A DNA stretch of 64,000 bases. Source: Methanobacteriaceae archaeon. GTDB lineage: Archaea; Methanobacteriota; Methanobacteria; Methanobacteriales; Methanobacteriaceae. The stretch lies in the NCBI GenBank assembly GCA_029219465.1, contig JAQXTL010000006.1, positions 55,286 through 119,285 on the forward strand, written 5' to 3'. Under the pieces are notes generated by a model. The model was not told where the DNA came from. It saw only the letters and a program-made list of their open reading frames with translations, and did no database searches. Positions 45,843-53,825 of the stretch are shown piece by piece. Each line of letters opens with the position of its first letter. Within the stretch, counting starts at the first letter, position 1. Both the position numbers and the translations under genes were made by a program.

Positions 45843-46022
45843 ATGTTCGAAAATAATGACACCACAATTCAAGTAGATTTAAGGAAAAAAAGTAGTTTGA
45901 AAGAAGAAATCAACTATAAAAACATTGACGTTCAATCTTGCATGGTAGTGCTTGTAGTAATAGCAGCATTACTTTTATCTGTTATTTCTGTTGTTGCAGC
46001 TCAAAATCCATACTTGTTATAA
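45843..46022 (+). CDS. Small single-pass membrane protein
   Basis: A 59-residue protein beginning at the ATG 45843 (MFENNDTTIQVDLRKKSSLK). A charged N-terminal half is followed by one membrane helix (SCMVVLVVIAALLLSVISVV) and a short tail AAQNPYLL. A longer frame reaches upstream to 45717 but overlaps archease and has poor composition. Not recognised. Read opposite to both flanking genes. AT-rich promoter-like sequence precedes it. Confidence 0.5.
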   Translation: MFENNDTTIQVDLRKKSSLKEEINYKNIDVQSCMVVLVVIAALLLSVISVVAAQNPYLL

Positions 46023-46060
46023 ATGGATTTTCCCTAATTTTAATACCAAACCCTAGCTGC

Positions 46061-46100
46061 ACATTAGATTATACTGGCCTACCATGCAATAATCTAATGT
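46061..46100. repeat. 12-bp inverted repeat between the small membrane gene and cdc6
   Basis: ACATTAGATTAT (46061-46072) and ATAATCTAATGT (46089-46100) are exact reverse complements with a 16-nt loop. It sits between convergent genes, so a bidirectional terminator is the simple explanation. No origin-type repeats are seen beside it. Confidence 0.55.
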
Positions 46101-46130
46101 TAACAGAAACTAATTTCATACAGGAAAAAT

Positions 46131-47240
46131 TTAGATAGTATATTCCTCGGGGTTAAAACGCAATATAATTTCTCTAGAATTTCCTCTAACCCCTTTTCCT
46201 GTAAATTTGGTATCAACCAATCTGACAAATTCTAATTTGTCCAAAAGACGATTGAAAGATGCATAACTGGAATTTGTTTTTTGCTTATACATTTCAGCCA
46301 ATTCACCAGCCCTGCAAACACCATCCCACTCAACAATTATTTTTAATAATTCTTTTTCAGAATCGTTTAGAGCATGCAAAGTTTCAGCAACATTAATTGA
46401 AACTAATGATTCAATAGCTTGGTCAAAATGTTCCTGGGTTATTTCACGGCTTGCATTTGCTTCTGCAAAGTTACCGCAGGATTTTAAAAGGTTAATTCCA
46501 ACTCTCAAATCACCATTTTCATGAGTATACATTGCGATTTGTTCTAAAATATCATCAGGAAGTACTCCTGGGAAGAAACCTGCTTTTGCTCTGTCTCTTA
46601 AAATATCTTCAATTTCTGAGTATGAATAAAGTGGGAAGTGAATTTCTTGTGGAATAAATACAGAATTTACATTTTTATCAAATGCATATTTAAATTCCAA
46701 ATCAGACAATATTGCAAAAATAGCTGTTTTAACTCCAGGATATTCTTCATAAGCTCTGAGCATATCATAGAATACTTTGTTTGCTGTTTTTGACTGGAAT
46801 AAATAATTAACATCATCTAATGCTATAACAAGAGATTTATTGTTTTTTTGAAGATTTTGCATGATTTGATCATATATTCTTGAAAATGGAACTCCGGTTT
46901 CAGGTGGAACATGTCCAAACATTTTCTTATAGATTTGTGAAAATATTCCAAAACGAGTTGTGTGGAGTTGACAGTTAATATAAACACAAACAACTTTTTC
47001 TGTGTTCTTTTCAACAAGTTCAAATACTTTTCTTATTGCTGTTGTTTTTCCTGTTGCAGGTGATCCTAGAACTATAGCATTTGATGGCTGACCTCCAATC
47101 ATTGCAGGTCTTATTGAAATTGCCATTGCCTCCATTTGTGTATCTCTGAAATTATAGTTTTGAGGCATATAATCCGGATCAAAAGCGTTTATATTTTGAA
47201 ATAAACTTTCATCATACATTAAAATATCTTCAATTCCCAT
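46131..47240 (-). CDS. cdc6: ORC1-type DNA replication protein (Orc1/Cdc6)
   Basis: A 369-residue initiator AAA+ protein that binds origins and loads MCM. Walker A is VLGSPATGKTTAIRKVF near residue 58, Walker B is LVIALDDVNYL near residue 137, and sensor regions follow (IFAILSDLEFKYAF). A C-terminal winged helix is present (LLKIIVEWDGVCRAGELAEM, SYASFNRLLDKLEFVRLVD). Methanobacteriales usually have two Cdc6 paralogues, and DDVN in Walker B suggests the more divergent one. No origin recognition boxes were seen nearby. Confidence 0.92.
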   Translation of the reverse strand: MGIEDILMYDESLFQNINAFDPDYMPQNYNFRDTQMEAMAISIRPAMIGGQPSNAIVLGSPATGKTTAIRKVFELVEKNTEKVVCVYINCQLHTTRFGIFSQIYKKMFGHVPPETGVPFSRIYDQIMQNLQKNNKSLVIALDDVNYLFQSKTANKVFYDMLRAYEEYPGVKTAIFAILSDLEFKYAFDKNVNSVFIPQEIHFPLYSYSEIEDILRDRAKAGFFPGVLPDDILEQIAMYTHENGDLRVGINLLKSCGNFAEANASREITQEHFDQAIESLVSINVAETLHALNDSEKELLKIIVEWDGVCRAGELAEMYKQKTNSSYASFNRLLDKLEFVRLVDTKFTGKGVRGNSREIILRFNPEEYTI

Positions 47241-47273
47241 ATTATCTAATTTTATTTTAAGTATTATTTATTA

Positions 47274-47993
47274 TTATTCTAACAAGTTGACTACATCAAC
47301 AGATTCGTTTTCAGCTATCCAATTTGTGAATTTCTCAGCATACATTAATTTTTTACGTTTAAACTCATCAGCCTCTTCGACATCTTCTTCAAGATTAGGT
47401 CTTGAGTATTTGGTAACCATATCTCCAAAGTCCATTCCTGCAAGAGTAATTTGGGATGCTCCAAGAGCTACACATAAAAATAGTGCTCTGTCACCATCGG
47501 TAAATCCTCCGAAGTTGTATAAGTTTCCAACAGGCTGAGACTGTGTTGTTCCAATTACACTGTCGAAATATGAAGGAAGAGTAGCTATTTTGTCCATATT
47601 ATCTCCGTGAGCATGGATTGCAATATTTGCTCCTCTGATGTTTGCAAGAAGAATATCATCAAGGTTTCCATCTAAATCAGTGCAAACTATATCTGGAACT
47701 AATTTTTCTTCGATCATAGCAGTTGTTGCTCCGTCTGCTGAGACTAAAACGTAATCTTTTAAGTCATAGTTTTCTTTTAGAATTAAAATATGTTCTTTTA
47801 GAGATGGTCCTGCTCCAAATACGATGAATTTATCTGAAAAACCTACAATTTGTGATAACTCATCTAATGTAAGACATCCATGTGTTGATAAAATTTCATC
47901 GAGAAGTTTTGCTGATTCTTCGTCCCCACTTCTTGAAAATCCAAAATCATCGAGTATTTCTTCATAATATTTTTCCCAAAGCCCAAATTCCAT
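47274..47993 (-). CDS. mptE: 6-hydroxymethyl-7,8-dihydropterin diphosphokinase, archaeal MptE
   Basis: A 239-residue DUF115-type enzyme pyrophosphorylating the pterin precursor of tetrahydromethanopterin, the C1 carrier of methanogenesis. Seen: FIVFGAGPSLKEHILIL, VSADGATTAMIEEKLVPDIV, CTDLDGNLDDIL, and GFTDGDRALFLCVALGAS. Residue pattern and length match archaeal MptE. 33 nt upstream of cdc6 on the same strand. Confidence 0.9.
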   Translation of the reverse strand: MEFGLWEKYYEEILDDFGFSRSGDEESAKLLDEILSTHGCLTLDELSQIVGFSDKFIVFGAGPSLKEHILILKENYDLKDYVLVSADGATTAMIEEKLVPDIVCTDLDGNLDDILLANIRGANIAIHAHGDNMDKIATLPSYFDSVIGTTQSQPVGNLYNFGGFTDGDRALFLCVALGASQITLAGMDFGDMVTKYSRPNLEEDVEEADEFKRKKLMYAEKFTNWIAENESVDVVNLLE

Positions 47994-48041
47994 ATTTAAA
48001 CCTCACTAACATAATTTATTAGCTTTTAATTTTAATATAAT

Positions 48042-48692
48042 TTATTGATTATTTACAACATTAACCTTGTTTCCAGTCAAGTATTCGTATAAATTATTTA
48101 TTTGTCTTAAAGTAAATCCGACGAAAAATGCTGATATGAATGTTCCAATATTAACTGCTCCAAGAATATTTGTATAAAACAATCCACACAATATTAATGA
48201 TAAAACTACCATTGTAGCATCAAATGCTATTTTAATTGATGAAAATCTCCATCCGGTAGTAATTGCAATTGCTTCAACACATCCTTCTCCAGGAAGCGGT
48301 GCAATATTTGCAGGCATGTAGACAAATATTCCAAATGCTGTTAAAAAGATATTGATAACTAAAAATAACCCACACATCCACAGTGATGCGTCAAATGGTA
48401 TAAATGAGACAATGTGAAGAGCTACATCTGTAAAATACCCGAATAATACACAGTTTATAAACTGAAGCAGTCTTTTTTTGTGAAATTTTGATTTTAAAAT
48501 AATAAACTGAATTACAATCAGTGATGCGTTAAAAAGAAATGTAGTAATTCCGATGTCAATGTTTGTAATTAAGGCAAGGGAATATGAAATGGAACTAATA
48601 GGAGTTGTTCCAAGAAGAGATACAATTGAAAAAGCAACTCCCATTGCCATTAAAAACAAACCACAAACAAAGGCCAATATTCTTTTTATCAT
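48042..48692 (-). CDS. YczE/YitT-like membrane protein, copy 2
   Basis: A 216-residue integral membrane protein with about five to six helices. The start reads FVCGLFLMAMGVAFSIVSLL, then GTTPISSISYSLALITNIDI, with a later VYMPANIAPLPGEGCVEAIA. The same arrangement is seen in the adjacent 48700-49374 gene, so these are tandem duplicates. Related bacterial proteins (YczE, DUF6198) are uncharacterised transporters or regulators. 7 nt separate the copies. Confidence 0.75.
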   Translation of the reverse strand: MIKRILAFVCGLFLMAMGVAFSIVSLLGTTPISSISYSLALITNIDIGITTFLFNASLIVIQFIILKSKFHKKRLLQFINCVLFGYFTDVALHIVSFIPFDASLWMCGLFLVINIFLTAFGIFVYMPANIAPLPGEGCVEAIAITTGWRFSSIKIAFDATMVVLSLILCGLFYTNILGAVNIGTFISAFFVGFTLRQINNLYEYLTGNKVNVVNNQ

Positions 48693-48699
48693 ATCATCA

Positions 48700-49374
48700 C
48701 TACATTTTCTTTAAATCTGCTTCCTGACCACTAAATCTTGCATAAATCATATTCATTAGTTTTACGGTTGTTCCAATTGACATAGCAGCAATTATTGTTC
48801 CAATACCTGCACTTCCATCAAAGTGTCCAAGGAAAACAAATGATAAAATCCATGAAATAACAATCCAGGAAATATCCATAATTACCTTTATTTTTGTAAA
48901 TGACTGATTGGTGGTAATTGACACTGCCTGTGTTAAACCGTCAACTGCAACAGGAACCACATTTGTTGGAACATACAAAAATAATCCGAATGCCAAAAAT
49001 AGGATACCTAAAATCAAAAAGAGTATCTGAACCCACAAAACACTAGCTTGAGGTATGATACTTAATATAATCATTGAAATAGAAGTAAATGCTCCAAATA
49101 GCATTCCGACAAACACCTGAAGGAAATGTTTTGGATGAAAAGCACTTCTTAAAAGCATAAATTCAATTAAAACCAAAAAGCATTGAAATAAAGTATTACA
49201 AATTCCAATGTCAATACCAGTTATAAGACTTATCGCATAAGGTACACTAACAACAGGTGTTGAACCTAAATTAGATTTAATTGAAAAAGCTATACCAATG
49301 TTCATAATAAATAGTCCAACTACATATTTAATTATTAGTTTGTATTCAATTTCATTTTGGTTAAAAAAATTCAT
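48700..49374 (-). CDS. YczE/YitT-like membrane protein, copy 1
   Basis: A 224-residue paralogue of the following gene. Matching blocks: YVVGLFIMNIGIAFSIKSNL, GSTPVVSVPYAISLITGIDI, LYVPTNVVPVAVDGLTQAVS, and ITTNQSFTKIKVIMDISWIV. First of the pair. It is divergent from the class V aminotransferase across about 100 bp. The repeated G-(S/T)-T-P-(V/I) loop and the P-x-N-(V/I)-x-P loop may be functional. Function unknown. Confidence 0.75.
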   Translation of the reverse strand: MNFFNQNEIEYKLIIKYVVGLFIMNIGIAFSIKSNLGSTPVVSVPYAISLITGIDIGICNTLFQCFLVLIEFMLLRSAFHPKHFLQVFVGMLFGAFTSISMIILSIIPQASVLWVQILFLILGILFLAFGLFLYVPTNVVPVAVDGLTQAVSITTNQSFTKIKVIMDISWIVISWILSFVFLGHFDGSAGIGTIIAAMSIGTTVKLMNMIYARFSGQEADLKKM

Positions 49375-49482
49375 TATAATACTATATGTACTACCAAATA
49401 TTTAAAAACAATGAAAATTAAAAATTTAATTAGCTTTCAATAAGCTATATAAAAATTATATTTTATGATGGAGGAAAACTTA

Positions 49483-50625
49483 ATGAATGAAACTTTATTA
49501 ATGCTTCCAGGTCCAACAACAGTACATCCTAGAGTGCTTGCTGCAATGTCTAAAGCTGTTGTTAACCATAGAGGAGCTAAATATGGAGAAATTTTAGCAG
49601 AAACCAACCAATTAATGGCCGATGTTTTCCAAACCTCTAATGATGCTTACTTATTAACAGGATCTGGAACTGCAGCTATGGAAGCAGGTATTAGTAATAC
49701 CGTTGCTCCTGGAGAAAAAATGCTCAACGTCGTGGGTGGAAAGTTCGGTGAACGTTTCATGAAAATCGCAAATACTCATGGAATTGATACCCAAGAATTA
49801 GCAGTAGAATGGGGTACCGCTGTAACTCCTGAAGCAATCAAAGAAGCTTTAGAAGCAGATGAAGATATTAAAGCAGTATCTGTTATCCACAACGAAACTT
49901 CTACTGGAGTAGCTGCACCTATTGAGGAAATTGGTAAAGTAATGAAAAATTACGATGCATTATACATCGTAGATACCGTATCTTCCCTTGGAGGAGACTA
50001 CGTAGATGTTGAAAAATTCGGAATTGATGTTTGTGTGACCGGTTCCCAAAAATGTATCGCTGCACCACCTGGAATGGCAGCTATTACATTAAGTGATGAC
50101 GCATGGGCAGCTGCAGACAAAATCGACTCCCCTACATTCTATTTAGATATGAAAGCTGCAAGAAAAAGTGGTGACAAAGTACCACCACAAACTCCGTACA
50201 CTCCTGCAGTATCATTAACTTATGCTATGAATGAAGCTTTAAACATGATTAAAGAAGAAGGACTCAAAGAAAGAGTTGCACGTCACCACAAAGCTGCTGA
50301 AGCTAGTGTAGCAGCTGTTAAAGCATTAGGTTTAGAATTATTCGCTGATGAAGCTGTTTCATCTGCAACCGTAACCGCAGTAAAAATGCCTGAAGGAATT
50401 ACTGATGATCAATTCAGAGGAACTACCCGTGACAAATATGGTGTAGAATTAGCTGGTGGACAAGACCACTTAAAAGGAAACATCTTCAGAATTGGACACA
50501 TGGGAAACATTTCCTACAAAGAATTAACCCAAGCATTTGCTGCTATTGGTATGACCTTAAAAGGTTTAGGTGTAATTGAAGATGCTGGTGCTGGTGTAGC
50601 ATCCATCGCAGAATCATACTTATGA
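49483..50625 (+). CDS. Class V aminotransferase (serine/alanine-glyoxylate or aspartate type)
   Basis: A 380-residue PLP enzyme of the SGAT/AGAT family. Seen: MLPGPTTVHPRVLAAMSKAV, LTGSGTAAMEAGISN, VVGGKFGERF, DTVSSLGGDYVDV and the Schiff-base Lys in TGSQKCIAAPPGMA. Methanogen homologues act as broad aspartate/serine aminotransferases. GGAGG lies 8 nt before the ATG at 49483, so the in-frame ATG at 49465 is rejected. Codon use looks like a highly expressed gene. Confidence 0.92.
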   Translation: MNETLLMLPGPTTVHPRVLAAMSKAVVNHRGAKYGEILAETNQLMADVFQTSNDAYLLTGSGTAAMEAGISNTVAPGEKMLNVVGGKFGERFMKIANTHGIDTQELAVEWGTAVTPEAIKEALEADEDIKAVSVIHNETSTGVAAPIEEIGKVMKNYDALYIVDTVSSLGGDYVDVEKFGIDVCVTGSQKCIAAPPGMAAITLSDDAWAAADKIDSPTFYLDMKAARKSGDKVPPQTPYTPAVSLTYAMNEALNMIKEEGLKERVARHHKAAEASVAAVKALGLELFADEAVSSATVTAVKMPEGITDDQFRGTTRDKYGVELAGGQDHLKGNIFRIGHMGNISYKELTQAFAAIGMTLKGLGVIEDAGAGVASIAESYL

Positions 50626-50684
50626 TTCTGTTTTCCTATTTTTTTTTGAACTTAAATCATAGTAAAATATTTTTTACATTAACT

Positions 50685-50753
50685 TTACACTTGAAATACA
50701 CCTCTTGGAGAATAAGTTATAAGTGAAAAGTTACACTTGAAACACATGTCTTG
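50685..50753. repeat. Two imperfect 23-nt direct repeats upstream of the gerW-type operon
   Basis: TTACACTTGAAATACACCTC plus TTG (50685-50707) and TTACACTTGAAACACATGTC plus TTG (50731-50753) match at 20 of 23 positions, 46 bp apart start to start. They sit 64-130 bp before the GerW-type ATG and could be binding sites for a regulator. Confidence 0.5.
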
Positions 50754-50816
50754 AAATTAGTAAAAATATTTTAAATAAAAACAACAAATGAAACTATAAT
50801 AAAGGATGTGAAAAAT

Positions 50817-51230
50817 ATGTCTGAAAATATCAAAGTAACTGTCGAAGAATTACGTAAACTTATCAGTGTAGACAACGTTATTGGAAAAGCTATCGAAACC
50901 GAAGACAAACTCTTAATTCCTGTAATGAGAATGGGTGTTGGATTTGGTGTTGGAGAAAACATCTTAGGAGAAGACAAAGGCGGCGCAGCAGGTGCTGGTG
51001 CTGGAGTAGAACCTATTTCCATGGTAGTAGTTCCTAAAAAAGGAAGCGACTCCGAAGGTGTTCGTGTACTTAACTTAAGCAAAGGAAATCAAACCAACAA
51101 AGCAATTTCCGATTTAAGTTTATTAATCAGCGACTTAGTCAAAAATCACATAAAAAAAGATGACGACGAAATTGACGAATCAGAATACATTGAACCTGAA
51201 TTTGAAACCACTGAAGTCAAAGTAGAATAG
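50817..51230 (+). CDS. GerW/YtfJ family protein
   Basis: A 137-residue member of the family known in Bacillus as spore protein YtfJ/GerW. Seen: VIGKAIETEDKLLIPVMRMG, VGFGVGENILGED, GGAAGAGAGVEPISMVVVPK. An acidic tail follows (KKDDDEIDESEYIEPEFETT). The adjacent gene is DUF2953, the same neighbour ytfJ has in Bacillus, so the pair has a non-sporulation role. ATG at 50817; a GTG 9 nt earlier lies in the ribosome-site region. Confidence 0.88.
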   Translation: MSENIKVTVEELRKLISVDNVIGKAIETEDKLLIPVMRMGVGFGVGENILGEDKGGAAGAGAGVEPISMVVVPKKGSDSEGVRVLNLSKGNQTNKAISDLSLLISDLVKNHIKKDDDEIDESEYIEPEFETTEVKVE

Positions 51231-51239
51231 GAATAGAAC

Positions 51240-51848
51240 ATGTTAAACATCCTCCTGATGATTATCTCAATAATCATCCTTTTTATTATTATTTTACTTT
51301 ATTTTGGTGTTAAAATATCACTTATTTATGATAAAAAAGGCCCTGAGCTTGAAGGATGTTTACAAATATCTATTTTAAGAAAAATCAAAGTCTTCTCAAA
51401 AGATTTCCTATCCTCACAACCTGCTAAAAAAGAAGATAAAAAAGACGAAGAAGAACCAAAAGAAGAGGAAGAATCCGGAGAAGATAAAAAAGATGATAAA
51501 AAAGAGCTATTTAAATTAGCTAAACCTTGTTTTGGTCATTTTAAGACATTTTTAATATCAGCTATGAAATGTATCAGAGTCGAGAAACTTGAAAACCATC
51601 TAATTTTTGGTATGTACTCCTACGTAGATACTGCAAAATATATTGGATACATTTGGTCATTAATGATTATTGTAAATTCATCACATAAAAATGCAAAATT
51701 AAGTGCACAACCATCATTTAATGGAAGCATTCTTGATGGAAATGGGGACAATGAACTTGAGATAAATATCCTAAAATTAATTCCCCCAGTCATAAGACTA
51801 GTCCTTAAAAAAGAAGTAAGAACATTGATTAAGGGTGCGATAAAATGA
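51240..51848 (+). CDS. DUF2953 family membrane-anchored protein
   Basis: A 202-residue protein with an N-terminal membrane helix (LLMIISIIILFIIILLYFGV), a short beta-rich segment, and a strongly charged Lys/Glu linker (about residues 63-92). The DUF2953 core follows (CIRVEKLENHLIFGMYSYVD, TAKYIGYIWSLMIIV). It starts 9 nt after the gerW-type gene and overlaps the next gene by 4 bp (ATGA), so all three are one operon. Function unknown. Confidence 0.82.
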   Translation: MLNILLMIISIIILFIIILLYFGVKISLIYDKKGPELEGCLQISILRKIKVFSKDFLSSQPAKKEDKKDEEEPKEEEESGEDKKDDKKELFKLAKPCFGHFKTFLISAMKCIRVEKLENHLIFGMYSYVDTAKYIGYIWSLMIIVNSSHKNAKLSAQPSFNGSILDGNGDNELEINILKLIPPVIRLVLKKEVRTLIKGAIK

Positions 51849-52081
51849 AAAAATTAATTTCAGAGTTTAAAATAAACGAAATTAACGAATATGAATTTCG
51901 TGAAGTTTGCGGATTTACATTCGTATTTAAAACAGAAATTCTTGAAATTAACGATCAGATAGGTTCTGCATCAATTACACCAAAAGGAATTATCTACACT
52001 GAAAATGACGAATACTATTTCGCACCATTAGACGACGATGTAAATGTTGAAGGCATTGTAAAAAGTTATGTTGAGCTTTAA
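51845..52081 (+). CDS. Small hypothetical protein of the gerW operon
   Basis: A 78-residue soluble protein (MKKLISEFKINEINEYEFRE, then IGSASITPKGIIYTENDEYY) rich in beta-forming residues. The ATGA overlap with the DUF2953 gene shows translational coupling. Not recognised. It has no membrane segment or Cys pairs, and could be a partner of the two upstream proteins. Confidence 0.65.
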   Translation: MKKLISEFKINEINEYEFREVCGFTFVFKTEILEINDQIGSASITPKGIIYTENDEYYFAPLDDDVNVEGIVKSYVEL

Positions 52082-52206
52082 AAATTGAATTAAAAACCAT
52101 CTAAACTTTTAAATATTATAAAACACTACTTTTTCTTGATATTACCAAATTAAACTTCGATATCGATAGAATAATTTTGTAATATATTTTTAACTAATAA
52201 AAATAA

Positions 52207-52381
52207 ATTTACTAGTCTTTATAAATAACTATTAAAACTATATTTACTAGTCTTTATAAATAACTAATAAACATAAATTTACTAGTCTTTATAAATAACT
52301 AATAAACATAAATTTACTAGTCTTTATAAATAACTAATAAAAATAAATTTACTATTCCTTATATATGAATAAATAACAGGT
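52207..52381. repeat. Five tandem copies of a 35-bp repeat
   Basis: Units start at 52207, 52242, 52277, 52312 and 52347, each beginning ATTTACTAGTCTTTATAAAT followed by AACTAATAAACATAA or near variants. Units 3 and 4 are almost identical, and unit 5 is diverged (ACTATTCCTTATATATG). Each unit contains a TATA-like TTTATAAATA. The array fills the gap before the AAA/DUF4143 gene; the last unit would be its promoter. It has no unique spacers, so it is not a CRISPR array. Confidence 0.85.
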
Positions 52382-52388
52382 GAAAAAA

Positions 52389-53825
52389 ATGAACTCCCCT
52401 TTAGAAACACACATACAAAACCAAGTTCTAATAAGACCCACCAAATTCAGTGATGATTTAAAACACAACAACAAAACATTCCAGCACAGAGCAGACTATT
52501 ATGAAATGATTAAATACATAAACACCTTTCTAGATGAGGACACCAACAACAGATATTTTCTCCTGCCGGGAATAAGAGGGGTTGGAAAAACCACAATCCT
52601 AATTCAACTTTATGAATATTTAACAAAAGAAAAACAGGTTAGTCCAACTGATATTTTATACATAACCGGAGATAATCTAAAAAGAATGTCCAATAGCTCA
52701 ATCATGGATGGAATAAATAGCTATCTGGACATTTTCCATAATGCTACAGTAGAAAGCATAGATAAAAAAATATTTCTTCTAATTGATGAAGCACAACATG
52801 ACAAGGACTGGTCAATTGTTGGTAAAATCCTTTATGACACATCAAAAAACATATTTATGATTTTTAGTGGTTCATCAGCACTGGAATTAGAATACAATGC
52901 AGATTCAGCAAGAAGAATGTTAAAAATGCCTGTTTGTCCATTGACTTACTCACAACACCTTAAATTAAAATATGATTACTTTAAAAATACTATTTCAAAA
53001 GAAATTATTGATTTGATTTTTACAGGTAAACTTCCTGAAAGAAATTTGGATATTGAAATTCTAAACATTTATTCTTCTTTTAAAAATTACAATCCAAAAG
53101 AATTGGAATGTTTTATGCAATATGGAGGATTTCCATCATCCTTTAATCAAAATACAAATGAAACAATAAAAACAGTCATTGATATGATAAATAAGGTAAT
53201 AACAACAGATATTGACAATCTTAAAGGGATAAACGGACAAACCACATATCTTGCATCCCAGTTATTATACTTCTTTGCTCTTCAAAACCCTGGAGAAATC
53301 TCAAAAGGATCAATGGCAAATCATCTTGACTCAAATAAAATGACAATAAACAAAATTTTGGAACTGCTTGAAAAAACACAGCTAATTTTCCATATTGAAC
53401 CGTTTACATCCTCTGCTAAAAGAACAACAAAACCATTTAAATATTATTTTGCAACATCAAGTCTAAAACATATCCTGTCAACAAACCTTGGTAATGCAAA
53501 TCTTGAAGCAAAAGAAGCATATATGGGAAAATTATTTGAAAATTACGTTGCATCAAGCTTTTTTAATCTTAAAAACAGAAGCGAGACAATGTATAATACT
53601 TATTATGATGCAAATAAAAAGAATGTTGATTTTTTAGTTCAGAAAGGATTAGAAACTCCAGTTCCAATTGAAGTTAGCTGGGGAAAAAAGAATAAAAGTC
53701 AGGTAAAAACTACAATGAAAAAATACAAAGCTCCTTATGGTGTAATTATCTCAAATACTACAAGAAAAATAGTAAAGGAAGATAATGTCATTTATCTACC
53801 TATAGAAATATTTTCATTTATGTAA
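52389..53825 (+). CDS. AAA-family ATPase with DUF4143/nuclease-like C-terminus
   Basis: A 478-residue protein common in accessory regions of archaea. Walker A: LLPGIRGVGKTTILIQLYEY near residue 60. Walker B: IFLLIDEAQHDKDW. Sensor-like MIFSGSSALELEYN and RMLKMPVCPLTYSQHLKLKY follow. The C-terminal third has the DUF4143 layout and a PD-(D/E)XK-like core (KNVDFLVQKGLETPVPIEVS WGKK). The ATG at 52389 follows AGGTGA by 5 nt; GTG 52380 overlaps that site. It reads out of a 35-bp tandem array. Function unknown, and it may be a mobile or defence-type ATPase. Confidence 0.8.
   Translation: MNSPLETHIQNQVLIRPTKFSDDLKHNNKTFQHRADYYEMIKYINTFLDEDTNNRYFLLPGIRGVGKTTILIQLYEYLTKEKQVSPTDILYITGDNLKRMSNSSIMDGINSYLDIFHNATVESIDKKIFLLIDEAQHDKDWSIVGKILYDTSKNIFMIFSGSSALELEYNADSARRMLKMPVCPLTYSQHLKLKYDYFKNTISKEIIDLIFTGKLPERNLDIEILNIYSSFKNYNPKELECFMQYGGFPSSFNQNTNETIKTVIDMINKVITTDIDNLKGINGQTTYLASQLLYFFALQNPGEISKGSMANHLDSNKMTINKILELLEKTQLIFHIEPFTSSAKRTTKPFKYYFATSSLKHILSTNLGNANLEAKEAYMGKLFENYVASSFFNLKNRSETMYNTYYDANKKNVDFLVQKGLETPVPIEVSWGKKNKSQVKTTMKKYKAPYGVIISNTTRKIVKEDNVIYLPIEIFSFM

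Noticed and set aside
46023..46130. Replication origin beside cdc6
   Set aside because: Only one inverted repeat is present; no repeated origin-recognition boxes or long AT unwinding region with flanking boxes could be identified.
52207..52381. CRISPR array
   Set aside because: The copies abut with no unique spacers and no cas genes are present.
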